A DNA stretch of 64,000 nucleotides from Pseudomonas azerbaijanoccidentalis (GTDB lineage Bacteria > Pseudomonadota > Gammaproteobacteria > Pseudomonadales > Pseudomonadaceae). The notes below the pieces were generated by a model that saw only the letters and a list, made by a program, of their open reading frames with translations, searched no databases and was not told the origin of the DNA. The stretch is taken from NCBI RefSeq assembly GCF_019145495.1, contig NZ_JAHSTU010000012.1, forward strand, positions 1-64,000, read 5' to 3'. Positions 34,071 to 42,257 of the stretch are shown here, one piece after another. How positions within the stretch are numbered: position 1 is the stretch's first letter; every line of letters starts with the position of its first letter. The position numbers were made by a program, and so were the translations under genes.

Positions 34071-36394
34071 CAACGCTTCTTCAACTGCTTGGCGTTGGCG
34101 AACAGCGAAGCCATAGCGTTATTGGCCGGGGCCGCCGCCGTGGTTTCCTTGCGCGGCGCGGTGTTCTGGGACTGGCGTGGCGCCGAACCCGGACGTGCAC
34201 CGCGAGCACCGTCGATTTTTTCGCCCGGCGTGTCGCTCATGCGCATCGACAGGCCCACGCGTTTACGCGGGATGTCGACTTCCATGACTTTCACTTTCAC
34301 CACGTCACCGGCCTTCACCGCTTCGCGTGGGTCCTTGATGAACTTCTCCGAAAGCGCAGAGATGTGCACCAAACCGTCCTGATGCACGCCGATGTCGACG
34401 AACGCGCCGAAGTTGGTCACGTTGGTCACCACGCCTTCGAGGATCATCCCCAGTTGCAGGTCCTTGAGGTCTTCGACGCCTTCCTGGAACTCGGCGGTCT
34501 TGAACTCGGGACGCGGGTCGCGGCCTGGTTTTTCCAGCTCTTGCAGGATGTCGGTGACCGTTGGCAAACCGAAGGTTTCGTCGGTGTACTTCTTCGGATC
34601 CAGACGTTTGAGGAACGAGGCATCGCCAATCAACGAGCGGATATCACGGTCGGTTTCAGCGGCAATGCGCTGCACCAGTGGATAGGCTTCCGGGTGAACC
34701 GCCGACGAATCCAGCGGGTTTTCGCCGTTCATCACGCGCAAGAAACCCGCGGCTTGTTCAAAAGTTTTCTCGCCCAGGCGTGCGACTTTCTTCAAGGCAG
34801 CGCGGGTTTTGAATGCGCCGTGCTCGTCGCGGTGGCTGACGATGTTCTGCGCCAGTGTCGCGTTGAGGCCGGAGATGCGTGCCAGCAGCGCTACGGAAGC
34901 GGTGTTCACGTCGACACCGACGGCGTTCACGCAGTCTTCGACGACCGCATCCAGGCCACGGGCCAATTTCAGTTGCGACACGTCGTGCTGGTACTGGCCG
35001 ACACCGATGGATTTCGGGTCGATCTTCACCAGTTCTGCCAATGGATCTTGCAGGCGACGGGCAATCGACACGGCGCCACGGATCGATACGTCCAGATCCG
35101 GGAATTCCTTGGAAGCCAGTTCCGAGGCCGAGTAAACCGATGCGCCGGCCTCGGACACCATGACCTTGGTCATCTTCATGGCTGGGTATTTTTTAATCAG
35201 CTCTGCGGCGAGCTTGTCGGTTTCACGGCTGGCGGTGCCGTTGCCGATGGCGATCAGGTCCACCGAATGCTTGGCGCACAGGGCGGCGAGGATCGCGATG
35301 GTCTGGTCCCACTTGTTGTGTGGCACGTGCGGGTAAACCGTTGCGTGATCCAGCAGCTTGCCGGTGGAGTCGACCACCGCCACCTTGCAGCCCGTGCGCA
35401 GGCCCGGGTCGAGACCCAGCGTGGCACGCGGGCCGGCCGGGGCCGACAGCAGCAGGTCGTGCAAGTTGTGGGCGAACACGTTGATCGCTTCGGTTTCCGC
35501 GCCGTCGCGCAGCTCGCCCAGCAGGTCGGTTTCCAGATGCGTGTAGAGCTTGACCTTCCAGGTCCAGCGCACCACTTCGCCCAGCCATTTGTCGGCGGCG
35601 CGGTTCTGGTTCTGGATGCCGAATTGCTGGCCGATCATCCCTTCGCAAGGGTGCATGGTGCCCGGCAGCTCATCGCCGACTTTCAGCGCGGAGCTGAGGA
35701 TGCCTTCGTTGCGGCCACGGAAAATCGCCAGGGCGCGGTGCGATGGCATGCTTTTCAGCGGTTCGTCGTGTTCGAAATAGTCGCGGAACTTGGCGCCTTC
35801 CTCTTCCTTGCCGGCGATCACGCGGGCACTGAGGGTGGCTTCCTGCTTGAGGTAGCTGCGCAGCTTGTCCAGCAGGCCGGCGTCTTCGGCGAAGCGCTCC
35901 ATGAGGATGTACTTGGCGCCTTCGAGGGCGGCTTTCACATCGGCCACGCCTTTTTCCGCGTCGATGAAACGCGCGGCTTCGGCTTCCGGGCTCAGGGTCG
36001 GGTCGTTGAACAGGCCGTCAGCCAACTCGCCGAGGCCGGCTTCCAGGGCGATCTGACCCTTGGTGCGGCGCTTCTGCTTGTACGGCAGGTACAAGTCTTC
36101 GAGGCGGGTCTTGGTGTCGGCGAGCTTGATGTCGCGTTCGAGCTGCGGGGTCAGCTTGCCTTGCTCTTCGATGCTGGCAAGGATGCTGATACGCCGTTCG
36201 TCGAGTTCTCGCAGGTAGCGTAGACGCTCTTCCAGATGACGCAGCTGGGTGTCATCGAGGCTGCCGGTGACTTCTTTCCGGTAACGGGCGATGAAGGGAA
36301 CGGTAGAGCCTTCATCGAGTAGCGCGACGGCCGCTTCGACCTGTTGTGGGCGTACACCGAGTTCCTCGGCGATGCGGCTGTTGATGCTGTCCAT
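34070..36394 (-). CDS. tex: Tex, RNA-binding transcription accessory protein
   Basis: 774 residues, full length. Order: N-terminal helix-turn-helix region (MDSINSRIAEELGVRPQQVEAAVALLDEGSTVPFIARY), a YqgF/RNase H-like domain around 325-460 (GLDPGLRTGCKVAVVD), helix-hairpin-helix repeats at about 490-570 (NTASVALLARISGLN) and an S1 RNA-binding domain at about 645-720 (LQLGMILEGVVTNVTNFGAFVDIGVHQDGLVHIS). The tail after 725 is low complexity, Arg/Ala rich. It affects transcription and is a virulence or toxin regulator in Bordetella and Pseudomonas. I chose the ATG at 36,394 (MDSIN) over 36,409. Confidence 0.93.
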   Translation of the reverse strand: MDSINSRIAEELGVRPQQVEAAVALLDEGSTVPFIARYRKEVTGSLDDTQLRHLEERLRYLRELDERRISILASIEEQGKLTPQLERDIKLADTKTRLEDLYLPYKQKRRTKGQIALEAGLGELADGLFNDPTLSPEAEAARFIDAEKGVADVKAALEGAKYILMERFAEDAGLLDKLRSYLKQEATLSARVIAGKEEEGAKFRDYFEHDEPLKSMPSHRALAIFRGRNEGILSSALKVGDELPGTMHPCEGMIGQQFGIQNQNRAADKWLGEVVRWTWKVKLYTHLETDLLGELRDGAETEAINVFAHNLHDLLLSAPAGPRATLGLDPGLRTGCKVAVVDSTGKLLDHATVYPHVPHNKWDQTIAILAALCAKHSVDLIAIGNGTASRETDKLAAELIKKYPAMKMTKVMVSEAGASVYSASELASKEFPDLDVSIRGAVSIARRLQDPLAELVKIDPKSIGVGQYQHDVSQLKLARGLDAVVEDCVNAVGVDVNTASVALLARISGLNATLAQNIVSHRDEHGAFKTRAALKKVARLGEKTFEQAAGFLRVMNGENPLDSSAVHPEAYPLVQRIAAETDRDIRSLIGDASFLKRLDPKKYTDETFGLPTVTDILQELEKPGRDPRPEFKTAEFQEGVEDLKDLQLGMILEGVVTNVTNFGAFVDIGVHQDGLVHISALSEKFIKDPREAVKAGDVVKVKVMEVDIPRKRVGLSMRMSDTPGEKIDGARGARPGSAPRQSQNTAPRKETTAAAPANNAMASLFANAKQLKKR

Positions 36395-36754
36395 AAAACC
36401 ACCTGACAAATTGTGAAAGCAGGCTCGCAGGCGCAGAGATAGGGCCTCGGCGAGTCTGGTTGAGCGGCCTGGGCTGCGCCGCTACCTGGATCAAAAGGTA
36501 TCCCGTTGACCCGTGAAATCGAACAATTACTGCCGGCGCCATGAAAAAAATGGTGCCCGTCTGTAGTACCTGTCTGATGTTGCCTGACACAAAAGGCCGC
36601 GCATTATAACCAGCGTTCCGGCATTCGGGGGCATCGCGGGCTGCGGCTTCAGTGGCTGGTTTTCTGGCGGTAAAGGAAAAATCTGCTAACAATGCACACG
36701 GTGCGTATAACGGCAGCTACGCCATAATGCGCGCCGAGATCAAAGGAGCATCTA
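36395..36754. other. intergenic region between divergent tex and ompR
   Basis: 360 bases with no supported gene. It contains both promoters. CATTATAACC at 36,602-36,611 and CTGCTAACAATGCAC at 36,683-36,697 are the AT-richest spots. AAAGGAGC at 36,743-36,750 is the ompR ribosome binding site. Confidence 0.4.
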
Positions 36755-37495
36755 ATGAGCAGCACTGCAAACATTGCTGAAGGCGAAAAAATTCTTATTG
36801 TTGACGACGATCCAGGCCTTAGTAGCCTGTTGGAGCGTTTTTTCGTCAGCAAGGGCTACCGCGCCCGCGCCGTACCGAACACCGAGCAAATGGATCGCCT
36901 GCTGGCACGCGAAGTGTTCAACCTGGTCGTCCTCGACCTGATGCTGCCCGGTGAAGACGGCCTGACCGCCTGCCGTCGCTTGCGCGGCGCGAACAACCAG
37001 ATTCCCATCATCATGCTCACTGCCAAGGGCGACGAGCTGAGCCGGATCAAGGGCCTGGAGCTGGGCGCCGACGATTACCTGGCCAAGCCGTTCAACCCCG
37101 ACGAGCTGATGGCCCGCGTCAAAGCCGTCCTTCGTCGCCAGTCGGCTCCGGTGCCGGGCGCTCCGGGCAGCGAAGACGAAAGCGTGACCTTCGGTGACTA
37201 CGAGTTGTCCCTGGCCACCCGCGAACTCAAGCGCGGTGAAGAAGTGCACATGCTCACCACCGGTGAGTTCGCTGTGCTCAAGGCCCTGGTGATGAACGCC
37301 CGTCAACCGCTGACCCGCGATAAGTTGATGAACCTGGCCCGTGGCCGCGAGTGGGATGCCCTGGAGCGTTCCATCGATGTGCAGATCTCCCGTCTGCGCC
37401 GGATGATCGAACCCGATCCGTCCAAGCCGCGTTACATCCAGACTGTCTGGGGCGTGGGCTACGTGTTCGTTCCGGATGGCGCCGCCACCAAGTGA
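36755..37495 (+). CDS. ompR: osmolarity response regulator OmpR
   Basis: 246-residue OmpR/PhoB-type regulator. Receiver domain about 10-125 with acidic pocket DDD at 17-19, phosphorylated Asp 61 (VVLDLMLPGEDG) and Lys in LAKPFNPDEL. The winged-helix domain covers about 145-240 (TRELKRGEEVHMLTTGEFAVLKAL to YIQTVWGVGYVF). Partner of the kinase encoded downstream; regulates porins and envelope genes. Confidence 0.94.
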   Translation: MSSTANIAEGEKILIVDDDPGLSSLLERFFVSKGYRARAVPNTEQMDRLLAREVFNLVVLDLMLPGEDGLTACRRLRGANNQIPIIMLTAKGDELSRIKGLELGADDYLAKPFNPDELMARVKAVLRRQSAPVPGAPGSEDESVTFGDYELSLATRELKRGEEVHMLTTGEFAVLKALVMNARQPLTRDKLMNLARGREWDALERSIDVQISRLRRMIEPDPSKPRYIQTVWGVGYVFVPDGAATK

Positions 37496-37503
37496 TCGGC
37501 GAT

Positions 37504-37592
37504 TTGTAGGAGCGGGTCGTGCGGGTGTCAGGTCAGATGGCCTTGCCCGCAGACTCGCGATCCGCAATATGCGAGCATCGCTCGCTCCTGCA
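37504..37592. repeat. REP-like inverted repeat between ompR and envZ
   Basis: TGTAGGAGCGGG... and ...GCGAGCATCGCTCGCTCCTGCA form a longer, imperfect palindrome than the type A and B elements. The 115-base gap is unusual for an ompR-envZ pair, where the genes usually overlap or almost touch. Confidence 0.6.
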
Positions 37593-37610
37593 AGTATGTA
37601 ACGGTTATCC

Positions 37611-38924
37611 ATGAAAACCCCGGTTTGGTTCCCCCAGAGCTTTTTCTCCCGCACCCTTTGGCTGGTGCTCATCGTCGTACTGTTCTCCAAGGCGCTGACG
37701 CTGGTTTATCTGTTGATGAACGAAGACGTGCTGGTGGACCGCCAATACAGCCACGGCGTCGCCCTGACGTTGCGCGCCTACTGGGCTGCCGATGAAAACA
37801 ACCGCGACAAGATTGCCGAAGCCGCCACCCTGATCCGTGTGGTGGGCGCGGGCGTGCCGGAAGGCGAACAGCACTGGCCTTACAGCGAGATCTATCAGCG
37901 GCAGATGCAGGCCGAATTGGGTGCTGACACCGAAGTCCGGTTGCGCATGCATTCACCGCCGGCACTGTGGGTCCGGGCGCCAAGCCTGGGCGATGGCTGG
38001 TTGAAAGTGCCGTTGTATCCGCACCCGTTGCGCGGACAGAAAATCTGGAACGTACTGGGCTGGTTCCTTGCCATTGGTTTGCTGTCCACCGCATCGGCGT
38101 GGATTTTCGTCAGCCAGCTCAACCAACCTTTGAAACGTTTGGTCTACGCCGCCCGGCAACTTGGCCAGGGTCGCAGTGTGCGTTTGCCGATCAGCGATAC
38201 GCCGAGTGAAATGACCGAGGTTTATCGCGCCTTCAACCAGATGGCCGAAGACGTTGAGCAGGCCGGGCGCGAACGTGAGCTGATGCTGGCCGGGGTTTCC
38301 CATGACTTGCGTACGCCGTTGACCCGTTTGCGCCTGTCGTTGGAGTTGATGGGCGACCACAACGACCTGACCGATGACATGGTTCGCGATATCGAAGACA
38401 TGGACGCGATTCTCGACCAGTTCCTGGCGTTCATCCGCGACGGTCGCGATGAATCGGTGGAAGAAGTGGATTTGAGCGATTTGGTCCGCGAAGTCGCCGC
38501 ACCGTACAACCAGAACGAAGAGAAGGTGCATTTGCGCCTGGAGCCAATCCAGCCGTTCCCATTGCGCCGAGTGTCGATGAAGCGGTTGCTGAACAACCTG
38601 ATCGGCAATGCGCTGCATCACGCCGGCAGTGGCGTGGAGGTGGCGGCGTACGTGTCCGGGGATGTGAGCGCACCGTACGTGGTGCTGAGCGTCATGGACC
38701 GTGGTGCCGGGATTGATCCGTCGGAGCTGGAAGCGATCTTCAACCCGTTCACCCGTGGTGACCGAGCCCGAGGCGGGAAGGGCACCGGGTTAGGCTTGGC
38801 GATCGTGAAGCGGATTGCTTCGATGCATGGCGGCAATGTCGAGCTGCGCAACCGTACCGGTGGTGGATTGGAAGCGCGGGTGCGCCTGCCGTTGGGGTTG
38901 ATGTTGCCGCGGGATGCGGTTTAA
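37611..38924 (+). CDS. envZ: osmosensor histidine kinase EnvZ
   Basis: 437-residue inner-membrane kinase. Helices at about 13-38 and 148-168 enclose a periplasmic domain of about 110 residues. HAMP follows at about 170-222 (QLNQPLKRLVYAARQLGQG), then the dimerisation helix with phosphorylated His in MLAGVSHDLRTPLTRLRLSLE and the ATPase domain (N box LLNNLIGNALHHA, G1 VMDRGAGIDPSEL, G2 GGKGTGLGLAIVKRI). It pairs with OmpR. The repeat upstream may reduce its expression relative to ompR. Confidence 0.93.
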   Translation: MKTPVWFPQSFFSRTLWLVLIVVLFSKALTLVYLLMNEDVLVDRQYSHGVALTLRAYWAADENNRDKIAEAATLIRVVGAGVPEGEQHWPYSEIYQRQMQAELGADTEVRLRMHSPPALWVRAPSLGDGWLKVPLYPHPLRGQKIWNVLGWFLAIGLLSTASAWIFVSQLNQPLKRLVYAARQLGQGRSVRLPISDTPSEMTEVYRAFNQMAEDVEQAGRERELMLAGVSHDLRTPLTRLRLSLELMGDHNDLTDDMVRDIEDMDAILDQFLAFIRDGRDESVEEVDLSDLVREVAAPYNQNEEKVHLRLEPIQPFPLRRVSMKRLLNNLIGNALHHAGSGVEVAAYVSGDVSAPYVVLSVMDRGAGIDPSELEAIFNPFTRGDRARGGKGTGLGLAIVKRIASMHGGNVELRNRTGGGLEARVRLPLGLMLPRDAV

Positions 38925-38930
38925 CCGCTA

Positions 38931-39004
38931 AAAAGATCGCAGCCTGCGGCAGCTCCTACAGGGGAATACGTACACTGTAGGAGCTGCCGCAGGCTGCGAT
39001 CTTT
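38931..39004. repeat. REPIN, type A
   Basis: Two inverted REPs in the 83-base gap between convergent envZ and rimK. Confidence 0.9.
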
Positions 39005-39007
39005 GCA

Positions 39008-39913
39008 TTAACCCTTGCCTTTGGTCCGGGTCATGTTCGGCCCGCCATTCTTCTCAAGATGCTCAATGATGATCCCCGCCACATTCTTCCCGGTGGTGGT
39101 CTCGATGCCTTCCAGCCCCGGCGACGAATTCACTTCCATCACCAGCGGCCCGTGATTGGAGCGCAGGATATCCACGCCCGCCACCGACAGGCCCATGACC
39201 TTCGCCGCACGCAACGCAGTCATGCGTTCTTCCGGTGTGATCTTGATCAGGCTGGCGCTACCGCCGCGATGCAGGTTGGAACGGAACTCACCGGGCTTGG
39301 CCTGGCGTTTCATGGCTGCAATCACCTTGTCGCCCACCACGAAGCAGCGGATGTCGGCGCCACCGGCCTCCTTGATGTACTCCTGAACCATGATGTTCTG
39401 CTTGAGGCCCATGAACGCCTCGATCACCGATTCCGCCGCCGTGGCGGTTTCGCACAGCACCACGCCGATGCCCTGGGTGCCTTCCAGCACCTTGATCACC
39501 AGCGGAGCGCCGTTGACCATTTCGATGAGGTCGGGAATGTCGTCCGGCGAGTGAGCGAACCCGGTGACCGGCAAACCAATGCCCCGGCGTGACAGCAATT
39601 GCAGCGAGCGCAGCTTGTCCCGCGAACGGGCAATGGCCACCGACTCGTTGAGCGGAAAAACACCCATCATTTCGAACTGGCGCAGCACCGCGCAGCCATA
39701 AAAAGTAACGGAGGCGCCGATCCGTGGGATCACGGCGTCGAAACCTTCCAGCGGTTTGCCGCGGTAGTGGATCTGCGGCTTGTGACTGGCAATGTTCATG
39801 TAGGCGCGCAAGGTATCGACCACCACCATTTCATGGCCGCGTTCGGTACCGGCTTCGACCAGGCGACGGGTGGAATACAGACGCGGGTTCCGCGACAGCA
39901 CAGCGATCTTCAT
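39008..39913 (-). CDS. rimK: ribosomal S6 glutamate ligase RimK
   Basis: ATP-grasp ligase, 301 residues, that adds glutamates to the C-terminus of ribosomal protein S6. Landmarks are MKIAVLSRNPRLYSTRRLVEA at the start, VIPRIGASVTFYGCAVLRQFE, the ATP-binding GAPLVIKVLEGTQGIGVVL and the metal-binding GPLVMEVNSSPGLEGIE. Overlaps the protease-like gene upstream. In pseudomonads RimK activity alters the proteome during plant colonisation. Confidence 0.92.
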   Translation of the reverse strand: MKIAVLSRNPRLYSTRRLVEAGTERGHEMVVVDTLRAYMNIASHKPQIHYRGKPLEGFDAVIPRIGASVTFYGCAVLRQFEMMGVFPLNESVAIARSRDKLRSLQLLSRRGIGLPVTGFAHSPDDIPDLIEMVNGAPLVIKVLEGTQGIGVVLCETATAAESVIEAFMGLKQNIMVQEYIKEAGGADIRCFVVGDKVIAAMKRQAKPGEFRSNLHRGGSASLIKITPEERMTALRAAKVMGLSVAGVDILRSNHGPLVMEVNSSPGLEGIETTTGKNVAGIIIEHLEKNGGPNMTRTKGKG

Positions 39914-40389
39914 GCAACACCTGTGGAGGAGGTAGATACCGGGAACACCGGCTTGTCTTGTACGTACTTGATGCCTGGATTGACCACCAACTGGCCGTCG
40001 ATCAAGGCTTTGGAACCGAGTAACAGGCGATAACGCATGGACTTGCGGCAGGCGAGGGTGAACTCGACCCGCCAGACCCGATCACCGAGGGCCAGGGTGG
40101 TGCTGATCACGTATCGCACCTGCGCGTGACCGTTAGAGCTTTTAATGCTTTTTTTTGTCACCAGTGGCGCTTCGCAGCGGCGGTGACGCAACTGCACCAC
40201 CGTGCCCAGGTGCGCCGTGAAACGCACCCACTGCTCACCGTCGCGCTCGAACGTCTCGATGTCGGTGGCGTGCAGGCTGGAGGTACTGGCACCGGTGTCG
40301 ATTTTTGCCCGAAGGCCGGCCACTCCCAAATCCGGGAGCGCCACCCACTCGCGCAGACCGACAACGGTCAAATGGTCAAATGTCTTCAA
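39910..40389 (-). CDS. rimB: RimB-type retropepsin-like protease
   Basis: 159-residue protein of the ATP-dependent zinc protease/retropepsin-like family. The aspartic motif is LRAKIDTGASTSSLHA at about 27-42 and the closing strand is RYRLLLGSKALIDGQLVVNPG. In P. fluorescens the homologous RimB works with RimK on S6. The start is a TTG at 40,389 (MKTFDHLTVVG); no better in-frame start gives the whole N-terminal strand. Stop and rimK start overlap as ATGA. I do not find a rimA-like gene next to it. Confidence 0.85.
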   Translation of the reverse strand: MKTFDHLTVVGLREWVALPDLGVAGLRAKIDTGASTSSLHATDIETFERDGEQWVRFTAHLGTVVQLRHRRCEAPLVTKKSIKSSNGHAQVRYVISTTLALGDRVWRVEFTLACRKSMRYRLLLGSKALIDGQLVVNPGIKYVQDKPVFPVSTSSTGVA

Positions 40390-40604
40390 ATTTGCTCAAC
40401 CGGTAGAAACCACGGTGGCCGCAGGCGGCCGAATTCGCGGTATTCACGCAGAATAATGGTTAAAAGGCGACAGATATCTACGGCCCGGATTTCCAGCCCC
40501 ACAAGGAGGTTATGGAATGTCAGCATTGTAGTCCGGGACGGAGTAATTCTTGGTACGACAGAACGGTAGTACAGTTCACCAATATTTCAGAACGAGGAAA
40601 TCCC
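40390..40604. other. divergent promoter region of rimB and hslR
   Basis: 215 bases without a supported gene. It contains a perfect inverted repeat GGCCGCAGGCGGCC at 40,417-40,430, only 28 bases before the rimB start and with no T-run. AACGAGGAAA at 40,591-40,600 is the hslR ribosome binding site. Confidence 0.45.
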
Positions 40605-41009
40605 ATGGCACAAAAAAACGAAGAGGACGACAAAGTCCGCCTCGATAAATGGTTGTGGGCTGCGCGGTTTTACAAGACCCGAGCCTTGGCCAAGGCGGCG
40701 ATTGAAAGCGGCAAGGTGCATTGCCGGGGTGAGCGCTGCAAGCCTGGCAAAGAGCCACGCATCGGCGACGAGTTCGTGCTCCGCACCGGTTTCGAGGAGC
40801 GCACCGTGGTGGTCCAGGCGTTGTCGATCGTGCGCCGTGGCGCGCCGGAAGCGCAGACCCTGTACACCGAAACCGAAGCCAGCATCGCCAAACGCGAAAA
40901 TGCTGCCGCAGAGCGCAAGGCAGGCGCCCTCGGCGTGAGCACCGATGGCAAGCCAAGCAAGAAACAGCGGCGCGATCTGTTCAAGTTTCGTGGCAGCAGC
41001 AACGAATGA
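40605..41009 (+). CDS. hslR: heat shock protein 15 (ribosome-associated S4 protein)
   Basis: 134 residues. An S4 RNA-binding domain occupies about 10-70 (RLDKWLWAARFYKTRALAKAAIESGKVHCRGERCKPGKEPRIGDEF), followed by a basic helical tail (SKKQRRDLFKFR). Hsp15 rescues 50S subunits that carry a blocked nascent chain. The ATG at 40,605 gives the standard MAQKN start; the open frame back to 40,512 lacks a Shine-Dalgarno. hslO follows, as in E. coli. Confidence 0.92.
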   Translation: MAQKNEEDDKVRLDKWLWAARFYKTRALAKAAIESGKVHCRGERCKPGKEPRIGDEFVLRTGFEERTVVVQALSIVRRGAPEAQTLYTETEASIAKRENAAAERKAGALGVSTDGKPSKKQRRDLFKFRGSSNE

Positions 41010-41174
41010 TTTGCCCGCTCCGCCGATCGCATCAACCAGGCAAAGACTTGTAATTGCGCCTGTTCGTAGCCATATGAGGTAATTCGCCTGCCGTGCATGT
41101 GCCGTTCGTCGTAAATCGCACACTGCCGCCGGCCTGTAAGCCATACCTAGTCACCACTTCAGATACCCAGACTT

Positions 41175-42077
41175 ATGACCGACCTACCGGATAACGACTT
41201 CACCCAACGCTTCATCTTCGATGACAGCGACACCCGTGGCGAGATGGTTTCGCTGGAGCTCAGCTACGCCGAAGTCCTGGCCAAGCACGCCTATCCGGAA
41301 CCGGTCGCACAACTGCTCGGCGAACTGATGGCGGCCGCCGCGTTGGTGGTCGGCACCCTGAAGTTCGACGGGTTGCTGATCCTTCAGGCCCGCTCCGAAG
41401 GCCCGATCCCGTTGCTGATGATCGAGTGCTCCAGCGAGCGCGACATCCGTGGCCTGGCCCGTTACGAGGTAGAGCGGATTGCCCCTGACGCCACCCTGGC
41501 CGACCTGATGCCTGACGGTTCGCTGACCCTGACCATCGACCCGAAACAAGGCCAGCGCTACCAAGGCGTGGTGGATCTGGACGGCGAAACACTGTCCGAT
41601 TGCTTCACCAACTACTTCGTCATGTCCCAGCAGATCGGCACGCGCATCAAACTCTGCGCCGATGGCCGTCGTGCCCGTGGCCTGTTGCTGCAGCAACTGC
41701 CCGCCGACCGCTTGAAAGACGAAGAAGAACGCGCCGCCAGCTGGCAGCACCTCACCGCACTGAGCGGGACGTTGACTGCCGATGAATTGCTGGGCCTGGA
41801 CAACGAAACCGTCCTTCATCGTCTCTATCACGAAGAGCAAGTGCGTCTGTTCGACGTGCAGAAACTGCGTTTCCGTTGCAGTTGTTCGCGCGAACGTTCG
41901 GCCAATGCACTGGTCAGTTTGGGTATGGAAGACGCGCAAAACCTGGTGGTCGAACACGGTGGAAAAATCGAGATCGACTGCCAGTTCTGCAACCAGCAGT
42001 ACCTGTTCGACGCCGCCGACGTCACTCAATTGTTCGCCGGCGCGGGTGTCGAGACGCCGTCAGATACCCGTCACTAA
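41175..42077 (+). CDS. hslO: redox-regulated chaperone Hsp33
   Basis: 300 residues. The redox switch is intact: RCSCSRERSA and IDCQFCNQQY provide the four zinc cysteines (CxC, then CxxC about 30 residues later). The N-terminal domain has MVSLELSYAEVLAKHAYPEPVAQLLGELMAAAALVVGTLKFDG. Oxidative unfolding of the C-terminal zinc region activates the holdase. Downstream of hslR with a 165-base gap. Confidence 0.93.
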   Translation: MTDLPDNDFTQRFIFDDSDTRGEMVSLELSYAEVLAKHAYPEPVAQLLGELMAAAALVVGTLKFDGLLILQARSEGPIPLLMIECSSERDIRGLARYEVERIAPDATLADLMPDGSLTLTIDPKQGQRYQGVVDLDGETLSDCFTNYFVMSQQIGTRIKLCADGRRARGLLLQQLPADRLKDEEERAASWQHLTALSGTLTADELLGLDNETVLHRLYHEEQVRLFDVQKLRFRCSCSRERSANALVSLGMEDAQNLVVEHGGKIEIDCQFCNQQYLFDAADVTQLFAGAGVETPSDTRH

Positions 42078-42257
42078 AACGGTTCAGCGCAGGTAAATTC
42101 ACTGGTTAGTGCCGGAATAACGCCGTTACGACAGGAGGGGCCTACTCTTTTTGGGCTTTTCTGGCATAATCCGGCCCACTTTTTTCGCGGTAGTAGTGCA
42201 CGACTTTCTACTACAAAAACGTTTGGAGCACTCGGCCACTGGCCGACGGGGAACCTC
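42078..42257 (+). promoter_or_regulatory. pckA leader with two hairpins
   Basis: GTAGTAG (42,190-42,196) pairs with CTACTAC (42,208-42,214), followed by AAAAAC. TCGGCCA (42,232-42,238) pairs with TGGCCGA (42,240-42,246), and the Shine-Dalgarno GGGGAA begins two bases later. A possible -10 box CATAAT lies at about 42,165. The second hairpin abuts the ribosome site and could affect initiation. Confidence 0.5.

Noticed and set aside
34364..36223. 619-codon forward frame opposite tex
   Set aside because: Antisense shadow; tex is complete and in frame on the other strand.
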